This document shows positions 1-8,318 of a stretch of 46,934 nucleotides of DNA, one piece after another. The position numbers were made by a program, and so were the translations under genes. The stretch lies in contig JABHTJ010000006.1 in NCBI GenBank assembly GCA_018697295.1, forward strand, positions 69,133 to 116,066. The letters run 5' to 3'. Source of the stretch: an archaeon (GTDB taxonomy: Archaea > Nanobdellota > Nanobdellia > Pacearchaeales > GW2011-AR1). How positions within the stretch are numbered: position 1 is the stretch's first letter; the number at the start of each line of letters is the position of its first letter. Below the pieces are notes generated by a model. That model saw only the letters and a list, made by a program, of their open reading frames with translations. It ran no database searches and was not told where the DNA came from.

Positions 1-252
1 TTTAACTTAAGAAGATCTCTAAAACTTTTCCTAGAAAAACATTCAATGCTTGAGAAAAACTCTCTGCGTTGCGTCTCATGTAATGAACCCAGAACAAACC
101 TCTGCCCATATTGTTTCACAGAAATACTTCACAAAATGACTAAAGAAGCTGGAGCCGGAGTAAAAATCCTCTCAGAATTCCTATTCATGTTTAACTTCGA
201 TTTCGATCACAAAGGTTACTTTCATGAACTAGAATGTTATGGCGGCTACTAA
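1..252 (+). CDS. 5'-truncated small protein with paired CxxC motifs
   Basis: The reading frame is open from base 1, so the ATG at 46 need not be the start; fifteen more codons precede it and the gene probably begins outside the window. The visible protein has two closely spaced pairs, CVSC and CPYC, separated by about ten residues, which is the spacing of a small zinc ribbon or zinc finger. The rest is helical, then ends in an aromatic stretch (FNFDFDH and YFHELECYGGY). I do not recognise the family. It is followed after 37 bases by the PP-loop gene on the same strand. A zinc-binding role is inference from the cysteines alone. Confidence 0.6.
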   Translation, partial: FNLRRSLKLFLEKHSMLEKNSLRCVSCNEPRTNLCPYCFTEILHKMTKEAGAGVKILSEFLFMFNFDFDHKGYFHELECYGGY

Positions 253-289
253 CCAAAACTCCTAAAAAGGAAAATTTTCTTCTAATAAC

Positions 290-1201
290 ATGGAAGAAAA
301 CAAAAAAGCAGTCGTCCTCTATTCTGGCGGACTAGACTCTCGATTAGCAATCTGTCTCTTAGCCGAGCAAGGTTTCGAAATCACCGCACTCTACTTTAAT
401 CTCCCGTACGGATGCGGATGCTGCAACTTAAACTGCAACTTCAACTTCACGCAAAAAAATGAAGTCAAACTAAAAGTATTCGATGTAACAAAAGAACCTT
501 ATTTATCTGAATACTTAGAATTAATAAAAAACCCTAAATACGGAACAGGAGCCGGAATAAATCCTTGTAGAGATTGTAAGGCTTACATTTTCAAAAAGGC
601 CAAAGAGTTCGCGGATGAGAATAATATTGATGTTATAGCGACTGGAGAAGTCTTAGGACAGCGTCCAATGTCGCAAGTCGGTCCAGCAATGAAAATAATC
701 GACAATGAAATAGGTTATGAAATGCTAAGACCACTTTCAGCAAAACTCCTAAAAGAAACTTCGTGGGAAAAATCCGGTTTAGTCGACAGAGAAAAGCTCT
801 TAAAAATTCAAGGAAGGGGAAGAAAAGAGCAAATGGCACTTGCCGATAAATTCAAAATCAAGTATCCAACACCTGGCGGAGGATGTCTTCTTTGCGAAAA
901 AATTCCAGCAGCTAGACTTAAAATTCTCTTAGAAAAAAATCTCGTTAACGAAACAACACTTCCACTTAGCATCTGCGGAAGACATTTTATGATTGATGAT
1001 GTTTGGTTTGTGGTTGCAAGAAATGGGAATGAATGCGACGTAGTTGACAAATTCGAAAATTCGATTATCGGAGATAAAGGCCAACCTTCGGTTTATTTTT
1101 CAAACGAATCGGGAAAAGATATTGCCGGAAAATTACAAATAGCGTATGAAACCGGAGATAATGAAGAGAAAAGAGATAAGTTTGAAAAGTTTAAAATTTA
1201 A
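290..1201 (+). CDS. PP-loop ATPase, ThiI/MnmA-like tRNA thiolation enzyme candidate
   Basis: 303 residues. The N terminus carries the PP-loop signature SGGLDS (12-17), which binds ATP for adenylating a substrate such as a tRNA base. Cysteine pairs follow at 42-45 (CGCC), 93-96 (CRDC) and in GGGCLLC (197-202); they could carry sulfur or bind metal. The segment ATGEVLGQRPMSQ (117-129) is typical of the ThiI-like branch of PP-loop proteins. The C terminus (about 225-285, with ICGRHFMIDD and VVARNGNE) resembles the NFACT-R type RNA-binding domain known to be fused to some ThiI-like proteins. The likely job is sulfur insertion into tRNA; the target base cannot be read from sequence. The stop overlaps the convergent neighbour by four bases (TTAA). 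Confidence 0.75.
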   Translation: MEENKKAVVLYSGGLDSRLAICLLAEQGFEITALYFNLPYGCGCCNLNCNFNFTQKNEVKLKVFDVTKEPYLSEYLELIKNPKYGTGAGINPCRDCKAYIFKKAKEFADENNIDVIATGEVLGQRPMSQVGPAMKIIDNEIGYEMLRPLSAKLLKETSWEKSGLVDREKLLKIQGRGRKEQMALADKFKIKYPTPGGGCLLCEKIPAARLKILLEKNLVNETTLPLSICGRHFMIDDVWFVVARNGNECDVVDKFENSIIGDKGQPSVYFSNESGKDIAGKLQIAYETGDNEEKRDKFEKFKI

Positions 1202-3357
1202 TTACCGCTACGTTTCAACAATTCCTTCAACTTTGCTTGGTCAGCACTACGATCCTTAATTTTCAAAACTTCAAATAAATTCTTCTCTCCAATAGATCCA
1301 CCATTACCAACAGTCACCTCTCGGAGAAGTTTCTTTCGAATCTCATCTGAAACCAAAACTTTTTCCCGAGCAGAATCTGAAATTCGTTTAGCAAATGAAA
1401 TAGTATTCCCAACACTTGTATATTTGAGTTTATTATTTGTCTTAGAGGCAATTAGTTCTCCAGAATGAACACCAATGCTAAAGTCAATTTTTTCCTTGTA
1501 TTTTTTATTATATTCTCGTAATTTTCCAAGAAGACTAACGGCAGATTTAACTGCCAAAATTTCATTCTTATATGTTCGAGTAACAATCGGAGAATAAAGA
1601 ACGAACACAAATTCTCCTCGCCAATCAACAAGGCCTTTCGTAGATTCTAAGCCATAAATTATTTTTTGCAATTCTCCTTTTGCATGTTCCTTAAGGTCAC
1701 CATAATTTTTAATCGAAAGAGAAATTACTGAAGAGATATGTTTTTCTCCTTTCAAAACTAAAGAAGATTCTGCAACAACGGCATGTTTCTTTGTCATGTC
1801 AACCAAAGTTTTATCTTCAACATTTTTCCCGCCTTCAAGTCCAGCAACTTCTGGAGATTTTTTTGTAAAATTAAGGCTGTTATCTATTCCCGATTTTACT
1901 CCAGGACTCAAATGAGAAGCAACACCTTTTTTCGCCCGAGTCATAGTCTCCATAATTTTTTTCCCAGACTTAGAGGCAACGCCATCTCCTTTCCCACCAA
2001 CATCTTTCATTAGATTACTTTTCTTCCCAAGATTCTTCGTTTTTTTAGAACGCACAAATAATACAATAACAATTGATCCAAGGATTACAATCAAAAAGAC
2101 CCAAATAATTGAATAGTTCTTAAAGAATCCAACATCTTCTAAGTCACTAATTCCAACAGCATTTCCCGTAACTAATGAAAGTTGCCTCTCAACTGTTTGT
2201 TCTCCATCATCTACAAGAACATTATATTCTCCAGGATTTTCTCCCTTAAGCGCAAATTTTCGTGTTTCTCCAAGACCTAATTGAATTTCAATATCAAAAA
2301 GTTCCTCGCCAATCGTAACCGAAATCGTTTTATTAAAAACTACATTCCCAACATTTTTTACAATTAAAACAGAGTCCTCGAAATCATAGGTAGCTTTCAT
2401 ATTAGCAGCAACTTCGAACTCTCGAACTTCTTCAATATCGTGGAAATTTGCAATCACCATCCACGCACCTGCTGTAGAGTTTGGTAAAAATTCAATAGTC
2501 TTAAATGAATTTGCAGGAACACTCAATAAAATATCCTCTTCAGTATCGCTTGGAGAAACAATCGTAATACTTGTAAGACCTTCCATAATTTTTCCTGATT
2601 GGTCCACTATTTCTGTTCCAATATCAAAACTTTCTCCAGGAATTGCAACTGAATCAGATAGGCTAAGTAAAATTGAGCTCGGAATTTGATTAATCTCAAA
2701 AGCAACCTCTGTAGTGCCGGAATTCAAAATCTCTCCATCGACAAAATCATAGGTATATACTGTAAGAGAATAAGGTCCTGATTCGATAGTTTCAGGCATA
2801 TAAAATGTATGAACTAAATTTCCATTGCTCACTTCTTCACTAAAAAAAGTAGCTCCAGAACCTTCGATAAATCCTGCTAAGTTATCTCCATTAAATTTCG
2901 TAGCTTGGATGGAAACAGTAATCGGATCTCGAGGGTCAAAGGCAGTCTGATTAAGGGTAGCAATAACATTTACCTCTTTACTCACAACAAAACTTCCTGT
3001 TGAAATATACTCTGGACCAAGCGAAACTCCAATTTGACAGTTACCAACTACTGAAGTCAAATTTTCTACTTCTAAATCTGCTCGTATTAACTGTTTTTTA
3101 ATTTCTAAAGAAGATTCAGTCTCAAGGTCAAATGAAGTTGCAGGAAACCGAGCTAAATTAATAGTATTATTTTTACATGCAAGGTTCACATTAAGATTTC
3201 CAATCGTCGTCCCAATAATCCCATCAATTCGAATATAGATTTCGTCTCCGAGGTTATATACTGGGTCTGGCTCATTAATACTAATAGCTGCAGACGAAAG
3301 AGAAATAGCCAAAACACTAAATAAAAATGCGATCACCAAAATCCTTTTTTGTTTCAT
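1198..3357 (-). CDS. Receptor-like membrane protein with degenerate class III cyclase domain
   Basis: 719 residues. A signal peptide (1-23) is followed by an extracellular part of beta-rich, Ig/macroglobulin-like segments (about 25-395), the motif VTGNAVG (396-402), one membrane span (about 415-436), a basic cytoplasmic linker and a C-terminal domain (about 540-700) resembling adenylate/guanylate cyclases, e.g. FSIGVHSGELIA and YTSVGNTISFAKRI. The residues that class III cyclases use for metal and base are mostly replaced: the first Asp position reads SLSI, the second reads RGE instead of GD, and the GDxVN motif reads GNTIS; only the Arg remains. It is therefore probably a sensor or scaffold, not an active cyclase. 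Residues 310-404 are similar to the protein at 18886-19698. A TATA-like TTTAAATAC lies about 22 bases before the ATG. Confidence 0.75.
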   Translation of the reverse strand: MKQKRILVIAFLFSVLAISLSSAAISINEPDPVYNLGDEIYIRIDGIIGTTIGNLNVNLACKNNTINLARFPATSFDLETESSLEIKKQLIRADLEVENLTSVVGNCQIGVSLGPEYISTGSFVVSKEVNVIATLNQTAFDPRDPITVSIQATKFNGDNLAGFIEGSGATFFSEEVSNGNLVHTFYMPETIESGPYSLTVYTYDFVDGEILNSGTTEVAFEINQIPSSILLSLSDSVAIPGESFDIGTEIVDQSGKIMEGLTSITIVSPSDTEEDILLSVPANSFKTIEFLPNSTAGAWMVIANFHDIEEVREFEVAANMKATYDFEDSVLIVKNVGNVVFNKTISVTIGEELFDIEIQLGLGETRKFALKGENPGEYNVLVDDGEQTVERQLSLVTGNAVGISDLEDVGFFKNYSIIWVFLIVILGSIVIVLFVRSKKTKNLGKKSNLMKDVGGKGDGVASKSGKKIMETMTRAKKGVASHLSPGVKSGIDNSLNFTKKSPEVAGLEGGKNVEDKTLVDMTKKHAVVAESSLVLKGEKHISSVISLSIKNYGDLKEHAKGELQKIIYGLESTKGLVDWRGEFVFVLYSPIVTRTYKNEILAVKSAVSLLGKLREYNKKYKEKIDFSIGVHSGELIASKTNNKLKYTSVGNTISFAKRISDSAREKVLVSDEIRKKLLREVTVGNGGSIGEKNLFEVLKIKDRSADQAKLKELLKRSGN

Positions 3358-3479
3358 GGTGTAATGAATAACTTTTAGTATTTAAATTTTATGAAGCCCA
3401 AAAATTCTCAAAATTCTGCCAACATCTTTTAAAATATTCTCCATAAAGTTTTTTATACGTCATTTTCGCAATATAATCA

Positions 3480-4616
3480 ATGAAAAGTAGTAAAAAAACA
3501 AAAGTAATCGTCGCAATGTCTGGCGGAGTTGATTCATCAATCGCAGCTTTGCTAATGAAAGAAAAAGGTTATGATTGTATTGGAGTTTTCTTAAAATGCT
3601 GGAGTCCAAGCAAAACATTTTCTGGAGAATGTCAGTGGAAAAGTGAGCGAAGATTTGCACAAAAAATTTGCGACAAGTTAGACATGCCATTAATCACTGT
3701 CGACGCTGAAAAAGAATATCGGACTTATGTAATTGATGAAATGTTTAAGGATTATCAAAAGGGAATTACTCCAAATCCAGATGTATTATGTAATGAGGCT
3801 GTCAAATTTCCTTTTCTCCTCCGAGAAGCAAAAAAATTCCATGCAGATTATGTAGTTACTGGCCACTTTGCACGAATAAAAAAATCAAAAAACAAAGTAT
3901 ATATGTATCGTGCAAAAGACGAATTCAAAGATCAATCCTACTTCCTCTACAGATTAAAGGAGGCAGATCTAAAAAAAGTTCTCTTTCCAATAGGAGAATA
4001 TACCAAGGAACAAGTCAGAAAAATCGCTAAAGAAAATGGATTTCTAAATCACGAAAAAAAGTCAACTGTTGGAATCTGCTTTATCGGTAAAACAAACATG
4101 AAAGATTTTCTAAAAACAAAAATCAAACCAAAAAAAGGAAATATTCTTGATACAAACGGGAATATAATCGGAACTCACGACGGTGTTTATTATTATACAA
4201 TTGGGCAAAGACTAAGGCCAAAAATTGGGCTAAAAATCCCAAAATCAACCGATAATCCCAAACTAATGTCAAAATGGTATGTCGCAAAAAAAGACATCAA
4301 GAAAAATATTCTAATTGTAGCGCCAGAAGGAAATAAAAATCTTCTAAAAAATTCTTTTGAGATTTTAGAATTCCACTTAATCACTGATAGCGTTCCAGAT
4401 TTCAAAAAAAGCATTTCAAAAAAAGCAAAATTAGTCCACGCAAGAATAAGGCATGTCGGAGAATTAATTCCTGCTTTAATCTCCTACGATAAGAAAACAA
4501 AAAAAACCTCACTAAAGCTAAAAAAGAAATTAACTGGAGTCTCAGATGGCCAAGCAGTAATAATTTATCAAGGAAAAAAGGTTCTCGGCGGCGGCGTAAT
4601 CTCTGAATCTGCCTAA
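3480..4616 (+). CDS. mnmA: tRNA-specific 2-thiouridylase MnmA
   Basis: 378 residues, close to the usual MnmA length. MnmA makes 2-thiouridine at the wobble U34 of tRNA, using ATP and sulfur relayed from a cysteine desulfurase. SGGVDSS (14-20) is the PP-loop. The two catalytic cysteines are present: C104 in NPDVLCNEAVKF and C200 in STVGICFIG. GHFARI and the DQSYFLYRL segment are family hallmarks. The C-terminal half matches the central and beta-barrel tRNA-binding domains. MnmA is a bacterial and organellar enzyme that is uncommon in archaea, so transfer into this lineage is likely (inference). A TATA-like TTTTTTATACG lies about 24 bases before the ATG, consistent with a leaderless mRNA. Confidence 0.93.
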   Translation: MKSSKKTKVIVAMSGGVDSSIAALLMKEKGYDCIGVFLKCWSPSKTFSGECQWKSERRFAQKICDKLDMPLITVDAEKEYRTYVIDEMFKDYQKGITPNPDVLCNEAVKFPFLLREAKKFHADYVVTGHFARIKKSKNKVYMYRAKDEFKDQSYFLYRLKEADLKKVLFPIGEYTKEQVRKIAKENGFLNHEKKSTVGICFIGKTNMKDFLKTKIKPKKGNILDTNGNIIGTHDGVYYYTIGQRLRPKIGLKIPKSTDNPKLMSKWYVAKKDIKKNILIVAPEGNKNLLKNSFEILEFHLITDSVPDFKKSISKKAKLVHARIRHVGELIPALISYDKKTKKTSLKLKKKLTGVSDGQAVIIYQGKKVLGGGVISESA

Positions 4617-4657
4617 ACCACCAAAATATTTTAAAACGTCATCAACAGTTCTTTCTA

Positions 4658-5386
4658 ATGGCAGAAAAAAGAAGAATCGTGGTCGGGACAACAATTTACA
4701 ATGTCTTTATTGATGAAGAAAGAAGAAATTCGTTCAAAGTTTCAATAACTAAGCGAGGAATTAATATCCGTGTTCCAAAAGGATTAAAGAAAGTAGAAAA
4801 AGAACCTCAAATTCAAGAATTTCTAGATTGGGCAATTACAAAAATAAAAGCAAATCCTCCAAAAAAACAAAAACAAAAAATTTACACTCATAATGATTTA
4901 GTCAGAACTCATTCAAGAATCTACAAATTAGATATCCAAGTTCGTCCTTCAGAGAAAAACTTTGCAAAAATATCTAACAATTTGATTATCTTAAAAATCG
5001 CAGATCACCATGGGGAAACAATAAAACAAAAATATATCTCCAAACAATTACAAAAACTCTTAAAACATAATCACTCACAAGAACTACACGAAAGAGTTCA
5101 CCATATCAACAAATTACATTTTGGAAAAGAACTGGGAAAGATATCCTATCGCCACACAATTTCCCGATGGGGAGTATGTAAAATGGACAAAAAAGAAATC
5201 GAACTCTCAACAAAACTTCTCTTGGCACCTCAAGTCGTCCTAGATTATGTAATTCTCCACGAACTCGCACATCTAATAGAACCAAATCATTCAAAACGAT
5301 TTTGGAATGTCGTAAAATCTGTCGATCCGCACTACAAGAAAAAAATCAAATGGCTCAAAGTGAATGGTGAGAAGTTAGTTATTTAG
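4658..5386 (+). CDS. YgjP-like zinc metallopeptidase (UPF0758/DUF45 type)
   Basis: 242 residues. The C-terminal half has the zinc motif HELAH (201-205), with a third likely ligand, H211, in EPNHSKRFW, as in the YgjP/WLM-type gluzincin-like proteins. The preceding SRWGVCKMDKKEIELSTKLLLAP segment carries the family's characteristic SRWG. The N-terminal half is basic and lacks a signal peptide, so it acts in the cytoplasm. The substrate is unknown for this family. A TATA-like ATTTTAAAAC lies about 27 bases upstream of the ATG. TAG is the stop, and the nitroreductase starts 44 bases later from its own promoter. Confidence 0.85.
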   Translation: MAEKRRIVVGTTIYNVFIDEERRNSFKVSITKRGINIRVPKGLKKVEKEPQIQEFLDWAITKIKANPPKKQKQKIYTHNDLVRTHSRIYKLDIQVRPSEKNFAKISNNLIILKIADHHGETIKQKYISKQLQKLLKHNHSQELHERVHHINKLHFGKELGKISYRHTISRWGVCKMDKKEIELSTKLLLAPQVVLDYVILHELAHLIEPNHSKRFWNVVKSVDPHYKKKIKWLKVNGEKLVI

Positions 5387-5430
5387 CCGAGAAACAACAC
5401 CTTTAAAATCTCTCACAACTTTCTAGTGAA

Positions 5431-6027
5431 ATGGAACTACACGACATCATAAAAAAAAGACATGCGGCAAAACTTTTCACTGGAGAAAAAATTTCTAGTG
5501 AACATCTTGAAAAATTAAAAGAATCAATCAGGCTCGCACCTTCTTCATTTAATTGGCAACCATGGAAAATAAAAATTGTCTCTGATAAAAAAGTCTTAGA
5601 AAGTTTATACAAAGCGTCATACGACCAACCACAAGTAAAAACTGCGTCACATCTTTTCGTCTTCTGTTCATTCAATAGCCTTCAAGATAATAATAACAAA
5701 TTATTAGATGAAATGAAACCAAATATGCCTAAAGAAAAATTTGACGGTTTCAAAATAATGCTTGAAAGCGCACTAAAAAATATGAGTCCAGAAGAACAAG
5801 AAAGAATGAGTGAGAGGGAATTGTTCTTAGCAGTTCAAAACCTATTATTGACTGCAACAAGTCTCGAATTAGCAAGTTGTCCAATGGGAGGATTTGCCCA
5901 TGCAGAATATGCAAAAATTTTAGAACTTCCAGAAAATCTAAAAGCAATAGTTGTAGTTCCAGTCGGAATCTCTGTAGAAGAACCACGACAAAAATTTAGG
6001 TTCGCACACGAAGATATTTTTTTCTAA
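5431..6027 (+). CDS. Nitroreductase-family FMN oxidoreductase
   Basis: 198 residues. The start IIKKRHAAKLF and the segment LKESIRLAPSSFNWQPWKIKIV match the first conserved block of nitroreductases, which binds FMN phosphate and ribityl groups. A second block, LFLAVQNLLLTATSLELASCPMGGF, and the C-terminal VVVPVGISVEEPRQKFRF complete the fold. These enzymes are FMN dimers that use NAD(P)H to reduce nitro compounds, quinones or flavins; the real substrate is unknown. It lies just upstream of ApbE and a blue-copper protein, suggesting a small redox neighbourhood. TTTAAAAT sits about 25 bases before the ATG. Confidence 0.88.
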   Translation: MELHDIIKKRHAAKLFTGEKISSEHLEKLKESIRLAPSSFNWQPWKIKIVSDKKVLESLYKASYDQPQVKTASHLFVFCSFNSLQDNNNKLLDEMKPNMPKEKFDGFKIMLESALKNMSPEEQERMSERELFLAVQNLLLTATSLELASCPMGGFAHAEYAKILELPENLKAIVVVPVGISVEEPRQKFRFAHEDIFF

Positions 6028-6063
6028 CAATACAATTTTAAACAAGTAATCCTTGCATCTCAG

Positions 6064-6882
6064 ATGAAAGAAGTGAAACTAAAAAAGAAATTATTTGGGG
6101 CATTCATAGAAATAATTTTATACGACTTTTCAAAAAAAGAAGCAGATACAATTCTCAAAAAAACATACAAAGAAGCACTCCGGCTCGAAAAGATATTCAA
6201 CATCTACGACACTTCTTCTGAACTCTCAATTTTAAACAAATCAAAAAAGAAAAAAGTAAGCCCAGAGCTTTTATTCGTCTTAAAAAAAGCACTCACACTT
6301 TGTAAACTTACAAATGGAAAATACGATGTTAGTCAAGGTGAAGAATTTCTCGCTCGAAAAAAAGGATTAAAAATCTCGCAGAAAAAATGTTCTTATAAGG
6401 ACATCAAAATAACAAAAGATGTTGTCACAATAAATAATTCTGAGGCTAAAATAGATTTGGGAAGTATTGCAAAGGGATATATCACAGATAAAATAAAAGA
6501 ATTTTTAATTAAACAAGGAGCAAAATCCGGAATCATCAATTCACGCGGAGATATTGCATTGTTTGGAAATTCAACAACAAATGTTAAAATCCGGCATCCA
6601 AGAAATCCAAAAAAAGTCATCGGCTCAATTAATCTTAGAAATACAAGTGTCGCAACATCGGGAGATTACACACAATACAACAAATCCTTCGAAAATTCCC
6701 ACATAATAAATCAAAATAAATTTATTTCAGTAACTGTTATCGCAAAAACACTAATTGAAGCAGATTTATACGCGACAGTTTTCATGATTTGCTCAGATTC
6801 TCTAAGAAAAGAAATTCTAAAAAATAAAAAAGGTCTTAAGTTTCTCGGAATTAAATCCGATTTAACGATAATAAAAGTATAA
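6064..6882 (+). CDS. apbE: FAD:protein FMN transferase ApbE
   Basis: 272 residues. ApbE cleaves FAD and attaches FMN covalently to Ser/Thr of target redox proteins. Visible family blocks are NIYDTSSELSILNK near the N terminus, the core KIDLGSIAKGYITDKI, and SGIINSRGDIALFG, which together bind FAD and Mg2+. The DLY...A block (EADLYATVFMI) close to the C terminus is also present. There is no signal peptide or lipobox, so the enzyme should be cytoplasmic, unlike exported bacterial forms. It is shorter than many bacterial ApbEs (about 300-350 residues). Its stop overlaps the ATG of the next gene, so the two are probably translated together. No classical FMN-bind domain partner is in the window. 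Confidence 0.88.
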   Translation: MKEVKLKKKLFGAFIEIILYDFSKKEADTILKKTYKEALRLEKIFNIYDTSSELSILNKSKKKKVSPELLFVLKKALTLCKLTNGKYDVSQGEEFLARKKGLKISQKKCSYKDIKITKDVVTINNSEAKIDLGSIAKGYITDKIKEFLIKQGAKSGIINSRGDIALFGNSTTNVKIRHPRNPKKVIGSINLRNTSVATSGDYTQYNKSFENSHIINQNKFISVTVIAKTLIEADLYATVFMICSDSLRKEILKNKKGLKFLGIKSDLTIIKV

Positions 6883-7142
6883 TGAATAAAGCAAATATCG
6901 TAAAGGAAAAACACGAAGCAGATAATTTTTTCTCACAAAATCTAGAGAATAACAAAAAGAAATCAAAAATTGCAACTGTAGAAGTAAGTGAAGATGAAGG
7001 CTATTCAAGTCACGAACCAAAAGAAAAAGAAGCAGTGTGGTTTATTGACAAAGAACCTCCAAAAGATAATGTACGGGAGATATTTGTCAGACCGCCAAAA
7101 GATGACGATTATGGCGAAGGTGTAATCACAAGCGCATCCTAA
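6882..7142 (+). CDS. Small charged protein coupled to ApbE
   Basis: 86 residues, unrecognised. The ATG shares its A with the apbE stop (TAATG), which indicates translational coupling. The protein is rich in Lys, Glu, Asp and Pro, has no hydrophobic segment, and looks largely disordered. Its C terminus reads DDDYGEGVITSAS. The final ITSAS is loosely like the small Thr/Ser-containing site that ApbE flavinylates, but it lacks the usual Gly-Ala-Thr core, so that role is speculative. It has no other obvious motif. It could instead be an adaptor for the redox genes around it. Confidence 0.6.
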   Translation: MNKANIVKEKHEADNFFSQNLENNKKKSKIATVEVSEDEGYSSHEPKEKEAVWFIDKEPPKDNVREIFVRPPKDDDYGEGVITSAS

Positions 7143-7148
7143 CATAAA

Positions 7149-7157
7149 TTATATAAA
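7149..7157 (+). promoter_or_regulatory. TATA box of the cupredoxin gene
   Basis: TTATATAAA is centred about 25 bases before the ATG at 7179, the distance expected for an archaeal leaderless transcript. The same arrangement recurs before most genes that start a transcription unit in this window. Confidence 0.6.
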
Positions 7158-7178
7158 CTTCTCAGACCTAAAAAACAA

Positions 7179-7691
7179 ATGAAAAAAAGCACGTTTATTA
7201 GTTTAATAATCGTAATACTTCTGCTCGGAGGAATACTGCTCTATAATTCTGTTAATTCTATTATCGAAAAAGGTGGTGATATCGGAGAATATAATGAATT
7301 CACAGAAAACTCTGGAGAAGAAAATTTTCAAGGCATTGATCCAAATCATCCTGAAGGTGAACTAGAAGAAGTCGGAGATGGTGCACCAAATGACCCGGAT
7401 GAAGTAAAAACATTTATCATAACCGGAGAAAATTACAAATTCTTAGTTAATGGGGCAGAAAATCCAGACATAACAGTCAAAGAGGGAGACAGAGTTCACA
7501 TTGAATTCAAAAGTACTGGAGGTTTTCATGATTGGTCACTTGATGAATTTGACGCAGCAACACAAAAAGTAAGTGAAGGAGAATCTTCTTCGGTCGACTT
7601 TATCGCAACAAGCACCGGAACATTTCAATATTATTGCAGTGTTGGAAATCACCGAGACCAAGGAATGAAAGGAAATTTAATTGTCGAATAA
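7179..7691 (+). CDS. Membrane-anchored plastocyanin-like cupredoxin
   Basis: 170 residues. A single N-terminal membrane segment (about 6-22) anchors a Glu/Asp/Asn/Gly-rich linker (to about 75) and a C-terminal cupredoxin domain on the outer face. All four type 1 copper ligands are visible: H117 in GGFHDW, then C153, H158 and M163 in YYCSVGNHRDQGM, with the C-x4-H-x4-M spacing of blue-copper proteins. Such domains shuttle single electrons outside the membrane. No copper oxidase or respiratory complex is in the window, so its partner is unknown. Its neighbours, nitroreductase and ApbE upstream, suggest a redox context. Confidence 0.88.
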   Translation: MKKSTFISLIIVILLLGGILLYNSVNSIIEKGGDIGEYNEFTENSGEENFQGIDPNHPEGELEEVGDGAPNDPDEVKTFIITGENYKFLVNGAENPDITVKEGDRVHIEFKSTGGFHDWSLDEFDAATQKVSEGESSSVDFIATSTGTFQYYCSVGNHRDQGMKGNLIVE

Positions 7692-7729
7692 CCCCAAAAT
7701 CTTTAAACTATTTATAACAATATAATTTT

Positions 7730-8314
7730 ATGAAGGGGAAAAGTGCGAAACAAAAAAATCTTATAAAAAATCTTATAATTATAGCAATTATAATTTTGCT
7801 TATTGTAGGATTCTTAAGTCTATTATTTTTTTGGAGCCCTGAAGAGCTCGTAAAAAAACTAGGGGTTCAAAATGCCTATTTGTTCTTATTCTTCATTTCA
7901 TTTTTCGGAGGATTCTCGGCATGGGGCTCAGTTTCTTTTATTGCAACGCTCATAACTTTCGCAACCTCGGGCCTAAATCCTTTATTTGTCGGAATAACTG
8001 CAGGAACAAGTTTATTTATGGGGGATCTCCTAATGTTATATCTTGGAGGAAAAGGAATAAAAGCACTCGACAAAAAATGGGATAATCGATTACAAAAATT
8101 CTCAAAAAAATTCAGTAAAAAAACTATGCTTTTAATCCCATTTATCACATTTTTCTATATTGCATTTGTTCCACTTCCAAACGATATTATGATTGCATTC
8201 ATCGCAATAATGCATTACCCCTATAAAAAAGCTGTAGTTCCAATCATCCTCGGAGATTACGTCTTCGCAATTCTTGTTGCCATATTAGCCAGTCAGGGAA
8301 TTTTATTGTTCTAA
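7730..8314 (+). CDS. VTT/DedA-like integral membrane protein
   Basis: 194 residues with about five hydrophobic spans, beginning at residues 13-35. The segments FISFFGGFSAWGS, GITAGTSLFMGDLLMLYLGGKG and the late FVPLPNDIMIA match the re-entrant-loop plan of the VTT (SNARE-associated/DedA) family, whose members act as lipid scramblases or flippases, or in membrane homeostasis. The charged loop between spans (KALDKKWDNRLQKFSKKF) is the usual amphipathic linker. The function in this organism is inferred only at family level. It ends four bases before the convergent pgk stop. Confidence 0.72.
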   Translation: MKGKSAKQKNLIKNLIIIAIIILLIVGFLSLLFFWSPEELVKKLGVQNAYLFLFFISFFGGFSAWGSVSFIATLITFATSGLNPLFVGITAGTSLFMGDLLMLYLGGKGIKALDKKWDNRLQKFSKKFSKKTMLLIPFITFFYIAFVPLPNDIMIAFIAIMHYPYKKAVVPIILGDYVFAILVAILASQGILLF

Positions 8315-8318
8315 AACT

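Noticed and set aside
1198-3357. Calling the C-terminal domain an active adenylate cyclase
   Set aside because: The metal-binding Asp positions and the GDxVN motif are substituted, so activity cannot be claimed.
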